Shown here one piece after another: positions 26,037-33,276 of a stretch of DNA of 45,499 nucleotides. Under the pieces are notes generated by a model. It saw nothing but the letters and a program-made list of their open reading frames with translations, made no database searches and was not told where the DNA came from. Within the stretch, counting starts at the first letter, position 1. Every line of letters starts with the position of its first letter. The stretch spans positions 1 to 45,499 of the forward strand of contig NZ_WSZK01000022.1 in assembly GCF_009791395.1 (NCBI RefSeq). The letters run 5' to 3'. The translations under genes were made by a program, and so were the position numbers. The stretch is from Halomarina oriensis. Lineage in GTDB: Archaea > Halobacteriota > Halobacteria > Halobacteriales > Haloarculaceae.

Positions 26037-26978
26037 ATGTCGATTCGAGAGATCTACGAGACGGGCTTCGACGAGCATCGAGAGGCGACTACCCAGCAAA
26101 CGAAGCGGTGTCCGGAGTGCGATGGGGTGGTGCGGACCAACTGTCGAGAGACGGTCTGTGAGGACTGTGGCCTCGTCCTCGACGAGCAGCGCATCGACCG
26201 GGGGCCCGAGTGGCGGCCATTCGATGCAGCAGAGCGCGAACGAACGGGCGCCCCACTTACCGAGCGGCGGCACGACCGAGGGCTGTCGACGGAGATTGGA
26301 CGGAAGCGCGACGGGCGCGGGAAGACGCTCCCCGGCCGAAAACGGCGGCAGCTCTCACGGCTGCGTCGCCAGCACTCCCGCGCGACATGGCAGTCGACGG
26401 CTGACCGAAACCTCGCACACGGTCTGGGTGAAGTGCGACGAATCGCGAGCGAGATGGAACTCGCGGATTCCATCATCGAGCAGGCGTGCGCGCTGTTCCG
26501 TCGGGCCCAGAACGAGGACCTCCTTCCGGGGCGGTCGGTCGAAGCGATGGCCGCCGGAGCGGTCTACGCGATCTGTCGCACGAACGGTCTTCCTCGAACC
26601 TGTGGTGACGTCGCGACACTCGCTCGAGTGTCGAACGAACGGGTCGAGAACGCCTACTCGGTGCTAAATCGCGACCTCTCCTTACCCTCAGTGCCTGTTC
26701 CTCCGGGTGCGTACATCCCCGGACTCGCCTCGACGGTGGGGCTTTCGGAGGGGACGCGGCGACAGGCAGCGGACGTCACCGAGCAGGCCCAGGAACGTGG
26801 ATTGACCAACGGGAAGCATCCCGCTGGGGTGGCCGCCGCGGCGCTGTACCTGGTCGCCGAGGCGCGTGTCGAGCGCGTGAGACAGACGGACCTCGCAGCG
26901 GCGGCCGACGTGTCGACAGTCACGCTCAGAGCGCGCTGGGCAGAATTGCGCGAGCACGTCGAGGTCGATATCGTCTGA
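26037..26978 (+). CDS. tfb: Transcription initiation factor IIB (TFB-2)
   Basis: A 313-residue TFB paralogue. The N-terminal zinc ribbon has CPECDG and CEDCGLVL; the linker contains DRGPEWRPF. Two cyclin repeats follow with GRSVEAMAAGAVYAIC and GVAAAALYLVAEARVERV. It differs widely from TFB-1 at 4541 outside the ribbon and core, so it is not a recent duplicate. Haloarchaeal TFB variants drive distinct gene sets; here the 24-bp palindrome upstream is shared with the zinc-ribbon/SWIM gene group, suggesting a local regulon. Confidence 0.95.
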   Translation: MSIREIYETGFDEHREATTQQTKRCPECDGVVRTNCRETVCEDCGLVLDEQRIDRGPEWRPFDAAERERTGAPLTERRHDRGLSTEIGRKRDGRGKTLPGRKRRQLSRLRRQHSRATWQSTADRNLAHGLGEVRRIASEMELADSIIEQACALFRRAQNEDLLPGRSVEAMAAGAVYAICRTNGLPRTCGDVATLARVSNERVENAYSVLNRDLSLPSVPVPPGAYIPGLASTVGLSEGTRRQAADVTEQAQERGLTNGKHPAGVAAAALYLVAEARVERVRQTDLAAAADVSTVTLRARWAELREHVEVDIV

Positions 26979-27072
26979 GCGCGGCCTCGCCGTCTCCCCG
27001 TTCGGGCATCGTCTGTTGGATGGCTGCCATAGGTTGATACCCACAGAGGCGCAATCGTATGCTATCCGGCGT

Positions 27073-27297
27073 ATGCCTCGAAACGACCGCACGCAGTTGA
27101 GTGCCGCCGCGACGGATGCTCTCGAAACCATTCAGGAGCCAATCGATCGAGCTGAGGGGCTCACTCGTGAGGAGGCCGCGACGGTGCTTACCGACGATGG
27201 ATTTGACGCAGTCGACGCTGACGTCTTCCTCGATGAACTCCTCTCGAAGGGTTATCTCTACGCCGTCAATGACGAACTGCACGTGACGCCGACCTGA
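27073..27297 (+). CDS. Small winged-helix-like protein, unknown
   Basis: From the ATG at 27073 this is a 74-residue acidic soluble protein; an earlier frame from 27016 adds 19 unlikely residues. The pattern GLTREEAATVLTDDGFDAVDAD, then LLSKGYLYAVNDELHVTP, resembles a helix-turn-helix followed by a beta wing, as in small PCI/MarR-like proteins. Function unknown. It is 95 bp downstream of TFB-2 on the same strand. Confidence 0.65.
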   Translation: MPRNDRTQLSAAATDALETIQEPIDRAEGLTREEAATVLTDDGFDAVDADVFLDELLSKGYLYAVNDELHVTPT

Positions 27298-27410
27298 GCC
27301 ACGGCGAGAAGCGGGGGACCATCGGGGCCTCTGACACCCGATACTATCCATTCGCTGGGCTGTCAGTTTAAGAATTCTCCACTCGCCCTGCCCGCCACAC
27401 TCGTGGATTC

Positions 27411-27450
27411 GTTACCCCACAGTTCCGAACGAGTTCTCCAGTGGGGTAAC
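27411..27450. repeat. Long inverted repeat GTTACCCCAC/GTGGGGTAAC, copy 1
   Basis: Perfect 10-bp arms at 27411-27420 and 27441-27450 around a 20-bp spacer. The same pair of arms recurs at 29626-29666 with a 21-bp unrelated spacer. It lies in the 225-bp gene-free stretch before 27523. It could be a bipartite operator, a recombination or replication site, or a terminator stem. The identical arms at both ends of a small-gene block are seen directly; the role is not known. Confidence 0.7.
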
Positions 27451-27522
27451 CGAGCCGCGTGGTGTCTATCGTCGCCAGCAGGGGTGCTGGCTTCGGAGTA
27501 GTTGGAGCCAGTGGAGTCCTGA

Positions 27523-28017
27523 ATGCACCAACTCATCTACGCGCTCGTGAGCGCACCGACCCCAGAGCAGGCACTGAGTAGAGCACAGAGCGTCTTCGAC
27601 GGACTGACCGGCGGTGACCTGTCGCAGGCGCCGGTGTTCGACTACTACGTGACCTTCGACGACGACTCGTCAAGCGTGGCCGGGCCAGCACGGTGGGGTG
27701 ACCGGCCGACGGTCGCTCGGGTCGACTCAGCTGCTGGGCAACAGTTACTCGACAGCGGGTGGGAGGCGACCGAACGGGAGTTCCACCGGACACTCGGGCG
27801 TGTCCGCGAGTCGCTCGCAGAGTGCTCTGATGAAGAGTTGATGGGCGATGCCATGGCCCGCCACGCCTGCCGAACGCTCGGAGCATATCGTGGGCCGTCG
27901 GTTTACCTGTACGACGAGCACGGCCAGGGGATTCGCTATCGCGAGGCCCTCGACCGGGTTCTCGATGCGGATGACGAGGAGCCGCTGTGGATCGTCCCCG
28001 CCGACGTCCACTTCTGA
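27523..28017 (+). CDS. Haloarchaeal conserved-type protein, unknown function
   Basis: A 164-residue soluble acidic protein beginning MHQLIYALVSAPTPEQALSR. It shows an N-terminal beta-alpha pattern, an extended middle with aromatic residues (FDYYVTFDDD) and a C-terminal region ending LWIVPADVHF that looks like an edge strand. No motif is recognised. The opposite-strand frames across it are shadows. First gene after the GTTACCCCAC inverted repeat and probably the first of the small-gene series. Confidence 0.7.
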   Translation: MHQLIYALVSAPTPEQALSRAQSVFDGLTGGDLSQAPVFDYYVTFDDDSSSVAGPARWGDRPTVARVDSAAGQQLLDSGWEATEREFHRTLGRVRESLAECSDEELMGDAMARHACRTLGAYRGPSVYLYDEHGQGIRYREALDRVLDADDEEPLWIVPADVHF

Positions 28018-28103
28018 GCAGCCGGTTGGAGAACGGGTGTGACCGCTCGGTGGTGTCTGTCGCACCCACGAGCGGTGAGGGTGCTCGAACGCAGCCTCGC
28101 ACT

Positions 28104-28343
28104 ATGACTGACGAACCGACGCAGACGGACGCACAGTTGACCGACCGCATCGAACGAACCGACGTGGGCGTCTCGCTCACCGTGAAGCTGAAGCGGGGAA
28201 CCGCGACACGCGACCAAGACACCATCACGGCGAAGGTGAAGGCGACCACCCTCGAGGAAGCCCAGGAGGACATGGACGACCTGCGGGCGTACGTTCGTGC
28301 GCTCGCCGACGAGGTTCGGGCCATCCAACCCACCGAGGAGTAA
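28104..28343 (+). CDS. Small acidic protein (DUF7389-like)
   Basis: A 79-residue protein from the ATG at 28104. It starts MTDEPTQTDAQLTDRIERTD, then a beta-hairpin pattern (GVSLTVKLKRGTATRDQDTI) and a helical end (LEEAQEDMDDLRAYVRALADEVR). This pattern matches a small family often found on haloarchaeal plasmids; the DUF number is from memory. It may bind nucleic acid or partner proteins; nothing is known. An 86-bp gap separates it from the gene before. Confidence 0.7.
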   Translation: MTDEPTQTDAQLTDRIERTDVGVSLTVKLKRGTATRDQDTITAKVKATTLEEAQEDMDDLRAYVRALADEVRAIQPTEE

Positions 28344-28369
28344 TCGATTTTCGCGACTCCGGTGGCGTG

Positions 28370-28393
28370 TATCACCCCCTGAGGGGTGCGGGG
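28370..28393 (+). repeat. 24-bp palindromic repeat, copy 2 (upstream of zinc-ribbon gene)
   Basis: Identical to 25983-26006 and contains the CACCCC-CTGA-GGGGTG palindrome. It ends 25 bp before the ATG at 28419. The matching position relative to a start codon in both copies argues for a promoter or operator element, not random repetition. Confidence 0.75.
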
Positions 28394-28418
28394 GTGCTCG
28401 TGAGCGCCCTCGTGCGTG

Positions 28419-28601
28419 ATGTACGACACAGAGAACTACGAAAAGTCGAATCGCGAGGCGGCCATCACCGGCCCGATTCCAGAATACGACCGCTACGGGC
28501 GGTCGACGAGCGTGTACTACCACCGCTGTTCGGGGTGTGGGGTCGAGGCACTCCGCCGGGTGGACGTCCAGACGCACTGTCGGTGTGGTGAGGGGCGATG
28601 A
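28419..28601 (+). CDS. Short zinc-ribbon protein
   Basis: A 60-residue protein from the ATG at 28419 (a GTG lies one codon earlier). Two CxxC pairs, CSGCG and the terminal CRCGEG, with an intervening His-poor loop form a probable zinc ribbon. The N-terminus (MYDTENYEKSNREAAITG) is charged. It overlaps the SWIM gene by four bases (ATGA). Zinc ribbons of this size often bind nucleic acid or act as partners of larger enzymes. Function not known. Confidence 0.75.
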   Translation: MYDTENYEKSNREAAITGPIPEYDRYGRSTSVYYHRCSGCGVEALRRVDVQTHCRCGEGR

Positions 28602-28978
28602 GCGTCGACAGCTCGGAGTCACCACTGGCCATGACCACTCGGCGGGATATCCGGGCGTTGAGTGAGTTACTGGCGGTGTACGAGTTCGCGCCAGGGCTGT
28701 ACTGGGTGTACAGTGAAGAAGGGCGAGAGTACACCGTCGATGCCGAGTCAGGGGCGTGCACGTGCCCGGATGCGCGGTACAACAACCCCGAGGGTGGCTG
28801 CAAGCACGCCCGTCGCGTGGCGTTGTGGCGTGGCGACGAACCGATCCCCGCGTGGGTGAATCTGGAAGCGGTTGACCCGCTGCTCGTCGACCATCTTGGA
28901 CTTGAGGACGCACGCGAGAACAGCGGACACGGTGGTGTCCCCCGACACGACGACAGGGAGGTGACGGCCGGTGACTGA
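28598..28978 (+). CDS. SWIM zinc-finger protein
   Basis: A 126-residue protein. The SWIM motif is CTCPDARYNNPEGGCKH (CxCx(n)CxH) at about residues 52-68, a fold that binds DNA or proteins. The N-terminal part contains RRDIRALSELLAVYEFAPG and the C-terminal part an acidic tail. SWIM proteins in haloarchaea are often associated with recombination or plasmid genes. It is translationally coupled to the zinc ribbon upstream and overlaps the next gene by eight bases. Confidence 0.85.
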   Translation: MSVDSSESPLAMTTRRDIRALSELLAVYEFAPGLYWVYSEEGREYTVDAESGACTCPDARYNNPEGGCKHARRVALWRGDEPIPAWVNLEAVDPLLVDHLGLEDARENSGHGGVPRHDDREVTAGD

Positions 28979-29180
28979 GCCCCTCGTGACTGAGTCGACC
29001 GGGCTAACCCCCGAACAGCGACTCGGCGCCACTGAACCGGCGCTCATCACGGCTGGTATCGTGACGATTCACGACCTGGAGACGCTCCAGGCATGCGTCG
29101 CCTACGAGAACCAACATCGACAGCGAGTTCCCGTGTTGCGGCGACTTGCTCAGCGAGCGAGCGAACTCCGCGAGGAGTGA
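28971..29180 (+). CDS. Small helical protein with GTG start
   Basis: A 69-residue protein whose GTG lies inside the end of the SWIM gene, with an eight-base overlap that argues for coupling. It is mostly helical (LTPEQRLGATEPALITAGIV, then LQACVAYENQHRQRVPVLRRL), which looks like a short helix-hairpin-helix pair. No family is recognised. Confidence 0.65.
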   Translation: MTEPLVTESTGLTPEQRLGATEPALITAGIVTIHDLETLQACVAYENQHRQRVPVLRRLAQRASELREE

Positions 29181-29224
29181 CCGCCCGTGGTGTCTCTCGA
29201 CGCCTCGAGTGGCGAGGCGCTTTC

Positions 29225-29536
29225 ATGACCGACTCAAACCCCACGATCACGTTCCAGACCGCGTTCGGCGACGACGGCGACGTCGAACTCGCCGAAACGA
29301 GTGTCGAGACTTCCCTGGAGGACTTCGGTGCGACCGTCGACCATCGCGAGCGTGCCACCAGGCGTGCACGGCCAGCCGCGAGCGAGTTCGGTGTCGACGA
29401 CCGACCCGAGGTCCAGTCCACCCACGAGCGAGAGAGCGATCAGTCGCAGTTGGTCGCGGATGCTGATGACGACCAACGGACGCTCGCTGGCAGGGCGGCG
29501 CGCCAGCCCCCGCTGTACGAGCACTCTTCGGAGTGA
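29225..29536 (+). CDS. Acidic hypothetical protein, last of the small-gene series
   Basis: From the ATG at 29225 this is a 103-residue protein; a longer frame from 29093 is non-acidic and less likely. It has a short structured start (MTDSNPTITFQTAFGDDGDV) and an Arg/Glu-rich flexible end (RRARPAASEFGVDDR and beyond). Possibly mostly disordered. No domain recognised. It lies 45 bp after the helical protein and about 90 bp before the second GTTACCCCAC inverted repeat. Confidence 0.55.
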   Translation: MTDSNPTITFQTAFGDDGDVELAETSVETSLEDFGATVDHRERATRRARPAASEFGVDDRPEVQSTHERESDQSQLVADADDDQRTLAGRAARQPPLYEHSSE

Positions 29537-29625
29537 TGCGACCGGAGGGTATCCCCACTCGTCACTTTGTGGTGGCACAGCAGTCTAGACTCGCGTCGTC
29601 GTCCAGTGTGGTTCCGCTGGAAGGC

Positions 29626-29666
29626 GTTACCCCACGCCCGGGACTTAGTTAGACTCGTGGGGTAAC
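29626..29666. repeat. Long inverted repeat GTTACCCCAC/GTGGGGTAAC, copy 2
   Basis: Arms at 29626-29635 and 29657-29666 with a 21-bp spacer. The arms are identical to those at 27411-27450. It lies between the small-gene block and the VapC gene, so the block of six small genes is bracketed by the pair. It may be a regulatory site for flanking transcripts or a mobile-unit boundary. Confidence 0.7.
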
Positions 29667-29753
29667 TCTGTGACCGCACCTGTCAGCGGACGCTTGAGAA
29701 AGTGTGTGCTCGGATCGGCGACGTCCGCCCCACCCGCGTAGTCGTCCGGACGG

Positions 29754-30173
29754 TCATTTGTCGTACGTCGTGAGGCCCACAGCCAAGGGGGGCTCAGCGG
29801 CCGCGAAGATCCGCTCGAAATCCGCCTCGTTCCCAGTGACGACCGATTCACCGTGGACGAGCCCTGTTGCGCCGATGATAACGTCGAGTGGACCGACTTC
29901 GTTTCCGTCGGCGACGAGTCGGCCGTGGAGTTGCCCGGCCGTCGTCATCACGTCGCTGTCGGCATCGAGGACGGGGCGATCCTCAAGGACCGCCTGAATG
30001 TTCTGGCGGCGCTCGTCGGGCTGGTCGACGCGAGCGAGGCTATGATACAACTCGAACAGCGTCACGCTCGAGACGAACTGTGGCTCGTCGCTGGCCTCGA
30101 TGTCGTTCAACAAGGCCACTGCTCCCTCGTGGCGCGTCATCAAGTCGATGATGAAGTCGGTATCAAGCAACAC
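29754..30173 (-). CDS. VapC-type PIN-domain ribonuclease toxin
   Basis: A 139-residue PIN-domain protein from a GTG at 30173. The acidic active-site residues are seen in MLLDTDFIIDL (Asp4/Asp6), a Glu in LFELYHSL, Asp in GPLDVIIGATGL and Asp in TGNEADFERI. PIN toxins cut RNA, often tRNA, and are neutralised by the partner antitoxin. The antitoxin gene ends three bases upstream of this start, the usual order. Length is normal, so it should be active. Confidence 0.9.
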   Translation of the reverse strand: MLLDTDFIIDLMTRHEGAVALLNDIEASDEPQFVSSVTLFELYHSLARVDQPDERRQNIQAVLEDRPVLDADSDVMTTAGQLHGRLVADGNEVGPLDVIIGATGLVHGESVVTGNEADFERIFAAAEPPLAVGLTTYDK

Positions 30174-30176
30174 GGC

Positions 30177-30413
30177 TCAGTTGGATGTGAACCGAGCAGC
30201 CGTCTCGTCGAGGTCCTCACGTGTCTGGCTGTCGAGGTCGTCGAGGTGCTCACGCATCTCTGCTGCCTCTTCGTCGGTGAGGATGCCGACCAGTTCGCGC
30301 AGTGAGCGTCCACCGGCGAGGCGGTCGATGGTCTCCGCCAGTGACTCGCCCTCGCGCTGGTGCGCCTCGACGCGGTCGTAGACGTCGTCGGGGAGTCGAA
30401 CCGTCTTGCTCAT
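30177..30413 (-). CDS. VapB-like ribbon-helix-helix antitoxin
   Basis: A 78-residue protein starting MSKTVRLPDDVYDRVEAHQR, a classic ribbon-helix-helix opening (KTVRLPDDV), then an acidic helical C-terminus (LVGILTDEEAAEMREHL) that would wrap the toxin. It would bind DNA at its own promoter and inhibit the PIN toxin. It lies just before the VapC gene with a three-base gap. The upstream boundary faces the gap at 30414-30851. Confidence 0.85.
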   Translation of the reverse strand: MSKTVRLPDDVYDRVEAHQREGESLAETIDRLAGGRSLRELVGILTDEEAAEMREHLDDLDSQTREDLDETAARFTSN

Positions 30414-30851
30414 ACCGAGACATTGGTATCGTACACCAAAAGCACCCGGTTGCAGGGGGCACCGTGCAGCCGCCCGTATCGGAGAGTTCGCTGACGGCGA
30501 ACCCGACAGAGCGAGCTCCTCCTAATTGTGGATCGCGCCTGTCTCACTGGACGCCACGCTGGAGTCCTCGCCACAGTCGAACAGCGCGACGATTGCTGGC
30601 GTCTGGACGGTGGTCTAATCCTCAACCTGACCCGCGTTGTCATAGGCGGCCTGAAGTTCCTCGACGGCGACCTGATTCTCTTAGCCTCGTCTCTGCCGTA
30701 CGCATCAAGTGCGAACGGGTGACGCCCAGTGAAACCCACGTGTGAGGGCCATTTTGAGGGCCGATTATACTCACCAAGCATCGGTTGGACCGAACCGTCA
30801 CCGCCTGTATGCTACACCCTAACAGTTGAGTCTTATAAAATGCGTTCCCGC
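30414..30851. other. Gap with disrupted gene traces
   Basis: No intact gene. On the minus strand one frame ends ENQVAVEELQAAYDNAGQVED followed by TAG at about 30615-30617, and a nearby frame reads HPFALDAYGRDEAK just upstream, suggesting a frameshifted gene tail. On the plus strand a tail RIGEFADGEPDRASSS ends near 30525. Neither can be assigned. The remainder is AT-richer and could carry the promoter for the antitoxin operon. Confidence 0.35.
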
Positions 30852-31222
30852 TCAGAACACGCCGAACAGTTTCTTCCGCTGGTACGCTGAGCAGCTTCGG
30901 CGATGCTTCCAAGGATTGTCCGGGTCTATGTCCTCGCCGTCGATGACCACTGCCTCGTAGCACTTCAGGAGGTAGTTGTGGGCCGCCATCTTCGAGGCGT
31001 AACTGCCGCCTCTGAACGCAGTAGGGTTGAAGATCGAGTAGACCCTCTTCCCTTCGTGCTGATAGAGGCACCTGATGTATCGGGGGACTCGTCGGTCGAG
31101 AGCCGGGAGTTACGGCCGACCCGCATGACCTTCGCCGGGGTTTCTTTGAGTTCGTCGAGCATCTCACGGATACCCTCGTGCGTATTGTCTTCCGCTCCCG
31201 GTAATTCCATTTCATCGTTCAC
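30852..31222 (-). pseudogene. Frameshifted gene downstream of a winged-helix gene, unknown product
   Basis: The first frame, starting GTG at 31222 or ATG at 31210, encodes ELPGAEDNTHEGIREMLDEL, KETPAKVMRVGRNSRLSTDE. After a C5 run at 31082-31086 the coding pattern shifts to RYIRCLYQHEGKRVYSIFNP, AFRGGSYASKMAAHNYLLKC, IDGEDIDPDNPWKHRRSCSA, ending KKLFGVF at 30852. Restoring one C gives a continuous protein of about 123 residues. The joined gene is basic, and the RGGSYASKMAAHNYLLK segment suggests nucleic-acid binding. It overlaps the winged-helix gene. Mutation and sequencing error cannot be separated. Confidence 0.7.
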
Positions 31223-31499
31223 CTACCGGGCCGTCATGGCCGTAGATCAACTGGGCCAGCGCATCGGCCATCTCCGAGTCAGGGTTCAGCGTCCAGTGGC
31301 CGTTGCCCTCACCGGTATCGGTCCGCATGATGACGCCGGACTCAACGATGTCGTCAAACCAGTTGTAGAAGCCGTTACTGGACACGCCAGCAGCCCTCAT
31401 CAAGTCTTTCTTCGTATAGGTTACCGTCGGGTTCTCAAGCAGGACGCGCACGATCTTCGCGGGCACGTCCTCCAGAAACGGGTGTGCGTCGTTCGACAT
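31212..31499 (-). CDS. Small winged-helix DNA-binding protein
   Basis: From the ATG at 31499 this is a 95-residue protein. A HTH is visible in FLEDVPAKIVRVLLENPTVT, the recognition helix in DLMRAAGVSSNGFYNWFDDI and a beta wing in SGVIMRTDTGEGNGHWTL. It may repress its own operon. Its stop overlaps the start of the frameshifted partner gene, so they form a two-gene unit. In haloarchaea such units occur on plasmids and proviruses. Confidence 0.8.
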   Translation of the reverse strand: MSNDAHPFLEDVPAKIVRVLLENPTVTYTKKDLMRAAGVSSNGFYNWFDDIVESGVIMRTDTGEGNGHWTLNPDSEMADALAQLIYGHDGPVGER

Positions 31500-31560
31500 A
31501 GAACCCAACTGGTGAACGAATATTTATATACGTAATCGAGGGGGTTGCCAGCCCCGACGC

Positions 31561-32277
31561 CTACAGGAACTCCGAGTCCCGCAGATGCGACTCCTCGAAC
31601 AGTTCGAGCCGGAGCGACGGAAACACCTCATACGGAACACCGTCCTTGGCCAACGCCGAGACCGGGATCTCCTCCTCACGCTCATCCCACGACGGGACCG
31701 CCTCGTCCAGTACCTCCTTCTCGACGACCACGACCACGTCATCACGCGGCGGGTAATGCGGGTCCCGGTCCGCGACCGTCTCACCGTCGCCGCACTCCCA
31801 CTCGTCGATAGTCTTCTCCGGCAGGGTGACGACCACGAACAGGTCGTCCTTCCCGACCTCGTCCTCCTCGACGCGGTCCCGGTCGAACACGATATCGCCG
31901 TACACGAACCGCGGGTCCTCATCCTCATCGTCCTGGTCATCCTCAGACTCGGAGTCACGGTCCGGCTCGTGGTCGCCGCCGTCACCGGGATTCTCCTGAC
32001 CGTGGTCGCCTGGCTCCGAGCCATCACTCCCTGCAGGAGTATCCGGCTCGCCCGGCGGCTCGGCCTCATCCTCCCCCGGTTCGGCAGCCGCCTCGTCCTC
32101 CTCACCATCGTCCGGGACGACCTCACCGTCAGGCGGCACGCCCGGAGCAGCCCCCGCCCCAGACCCGCCGGAACCGAGTCCAGTCTGGACCGTTCCATCG
32201 TCCTCCGTCTCGTTCTCGCGCTGTTCTTCCTCGTCCTCGTCAGAGTCGGCAGGGGGACTGCCGACGCGATTACCCAT
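31561..32277 (-). CDS. Acidic protein with disordered linker, coupled to TGT-like gene
   Basis: From the ATG at 32277 this is a 238-residue protein. The first 120 residues are low-complexity Asp/Glu/Gly/Pro/Ser (GDHGQENPGDGGDHEPDRDS) and are probably unfolded. The second half looks folded (RFVYGDIVFDRDRVEEDEVG, then LFVVVTLPEKTIDEWECGDG and VPYEVFPSLRLELFEE). No family is named. Its start lies within the last eight bases of the upstream gene, so translation is coupled. A plus-strand frame of 369 codons across it is a shadow. Confidence 0.7.
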   Translation of the reverse strand: MGNRVGSPPADSDEDEEEQRENETEDDGTVQTGLGSGGSGAGAAPGVPPDGEVVPDDGEEDEAAAEPGEDEAEPPGEPDTPAGSDGSEPGDHGQENPGDGGDHEPDRDSESEDDQDDEDEDPRFVYGDIVFDRDRVEEDEVGKDDLFVVVTLPEKTIDEWECGDGETVADRDPHYPPRDDVVVVVEKEVLDEAVPSWDEREEEIPVSALAKDGVPYEVFPSLRLELFEESHLRDSEFL

Positions 32278-33073
32278 GAATACGAACATGTGAATGGTCC
32301 TCGAACTGGTGCAGACCGGTCTGTGACGAACGGAACACCTCGTTCTCCTCAGCCGCCCAGACCCGGAAATTCTCGCGGCTCAACCGGCCCGACTCGGTCT
32401 GGCTCTTGTTCAGCCAGTTGTAGACGCCTGTCGCCGCCACGACCTCCGGCGGACACTTTCGCAGCACCCGTGGGTCGAGCCGCCCGATTAGCAGGATGCC
32501 CTCCGGCGCGATCACCTCGATCAGTCGGCGGACGTCACCGAGGATCATGTCGTGCGTGTTGTACTGGGTCACGTCGAACGCGCAGTACGACAACCCCAGG
32601 TCATCGAGGGTCCGGCGGCAGCGCTCGAGGTGCCACTGCTTCCACCCCTTCACGATCGGGATTACCGTCGTCGATAGCTCGTCGTGACCGGTAATCCGCT
32701 CGTAGACCTCCCGTGTCCCACTCATACAGCGGTCGATCTCTGCCAGCTGCTCGGCGTCCGTCATCGTGTCCTCGTACACCCAGCGGTCGCTTGGGATGTA
32801 GTACGCCGGCTGCAACCCTTTCACGAGATCCATCTCGTCGTCCGGGGTCCGGCCTTTCAGTTCCTCGTCCTGCTCGACGTTGGCCACGATCAACCGCTGA
32901 TGCGGGCCCAGCAGGGCCTGGAGTTCCTCGGGGCGTTTCTCCAGCCAGATGGCGTTCGAGAACTTGGTCAGCAAGAACGGTGCTGAGGGGTGGTTGGAGA
33001 ACAACTCGCGGTGCGGACTGTTGCTGGGGTCGATCTTCGGGATCGCCCCGTAGGGGAAGGGTCGGTCAGGCAT
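32270..33073 (-). CDS. Possible TIM-barrel protein related to tRNA-guanine transglycosylase/DpdA (tentative)
   Basis: From the ATG at 33073 this is a 267-residue protein. The succession TTVIPIVKGWKQWHLERCRR, then LGLSYCAFDVTQYNTHDMIL, IAPEGILLIGRLDPRVL and VYNWLNKSQTESGRLSRENF has the spacing of beta-alpha units near the end of a TGT-like barrel (the 'PVVQGW' and 'IGG' positions). DpdA relatives modify DNA with deazaguanine in phage defence. The catalytic Asp and zinc-binding Cys/His cannot be placed with confidence, so this family call is tentative. It diverges from the CARF-like gene. Confidence 0.45.
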   Translation of the reverse strand: MPDRPFPYGAIPKIDPSNSPHRELFSNHPSAPFLLTKFSNAIWLEKRPEELQALLGPHQRLIVANVEQDEELKGRTPDDEMDLVKGLQPAYYIPSDRWVYEDTMTDAEQLAEIDRCMSGTREVYERITGHDELSTTVIPIVKGWKQWHLERCRRTLDDLGLSYCAFDVTQYNTHDMILGDVRRLIEVIAPEGILLIGRLDPRVLRKCPPEVVAATGVYNWLNKSQTESGRLSRENFRVWAAEENEVFRSSQTGLHQFEDHSHVRIHG

Positions 33074-33276
33074 GCTGCGTGTGTCGGGTGCGGTTATGTT
33101 CGGGGGCACCTATCGGATATTATTGCCTACAACACTTAGTGCTACCGACTGCCCGTATCCCAGCGGACCAGCGTGTTTGAAATTAGTTGAACAACAGTGA
33201 GTGACTGTAGTGAACTGGTCGGCCACGGAGCTCTACTACGAAGCTCTTTTTGTGAATGGTCGGGGAGTGAGTGGCG

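Noticed and set aside
27533-28429. 298-codon minus-strand frame across the small-gene block
   Set aside because: Arg/Ser/Thr-rich and antisense to acidic plus-strand genes with ordinary start codons.
30410-30781. 123-codon minus-strand frame upstream of the antitoxin
   Set aside because: It overlaps the antitoxin promoter region, is Arg-rich, and shares codons with a different, more gene-like frame ending QAAYDNAGQVED.
31585-32694. 369-codon plus-strand frame across the acidic and TGT-like genes
   Set aside because: Arg/Leu-rich composition and antisense position; the minus genes have coupled starts and halophilic composition.
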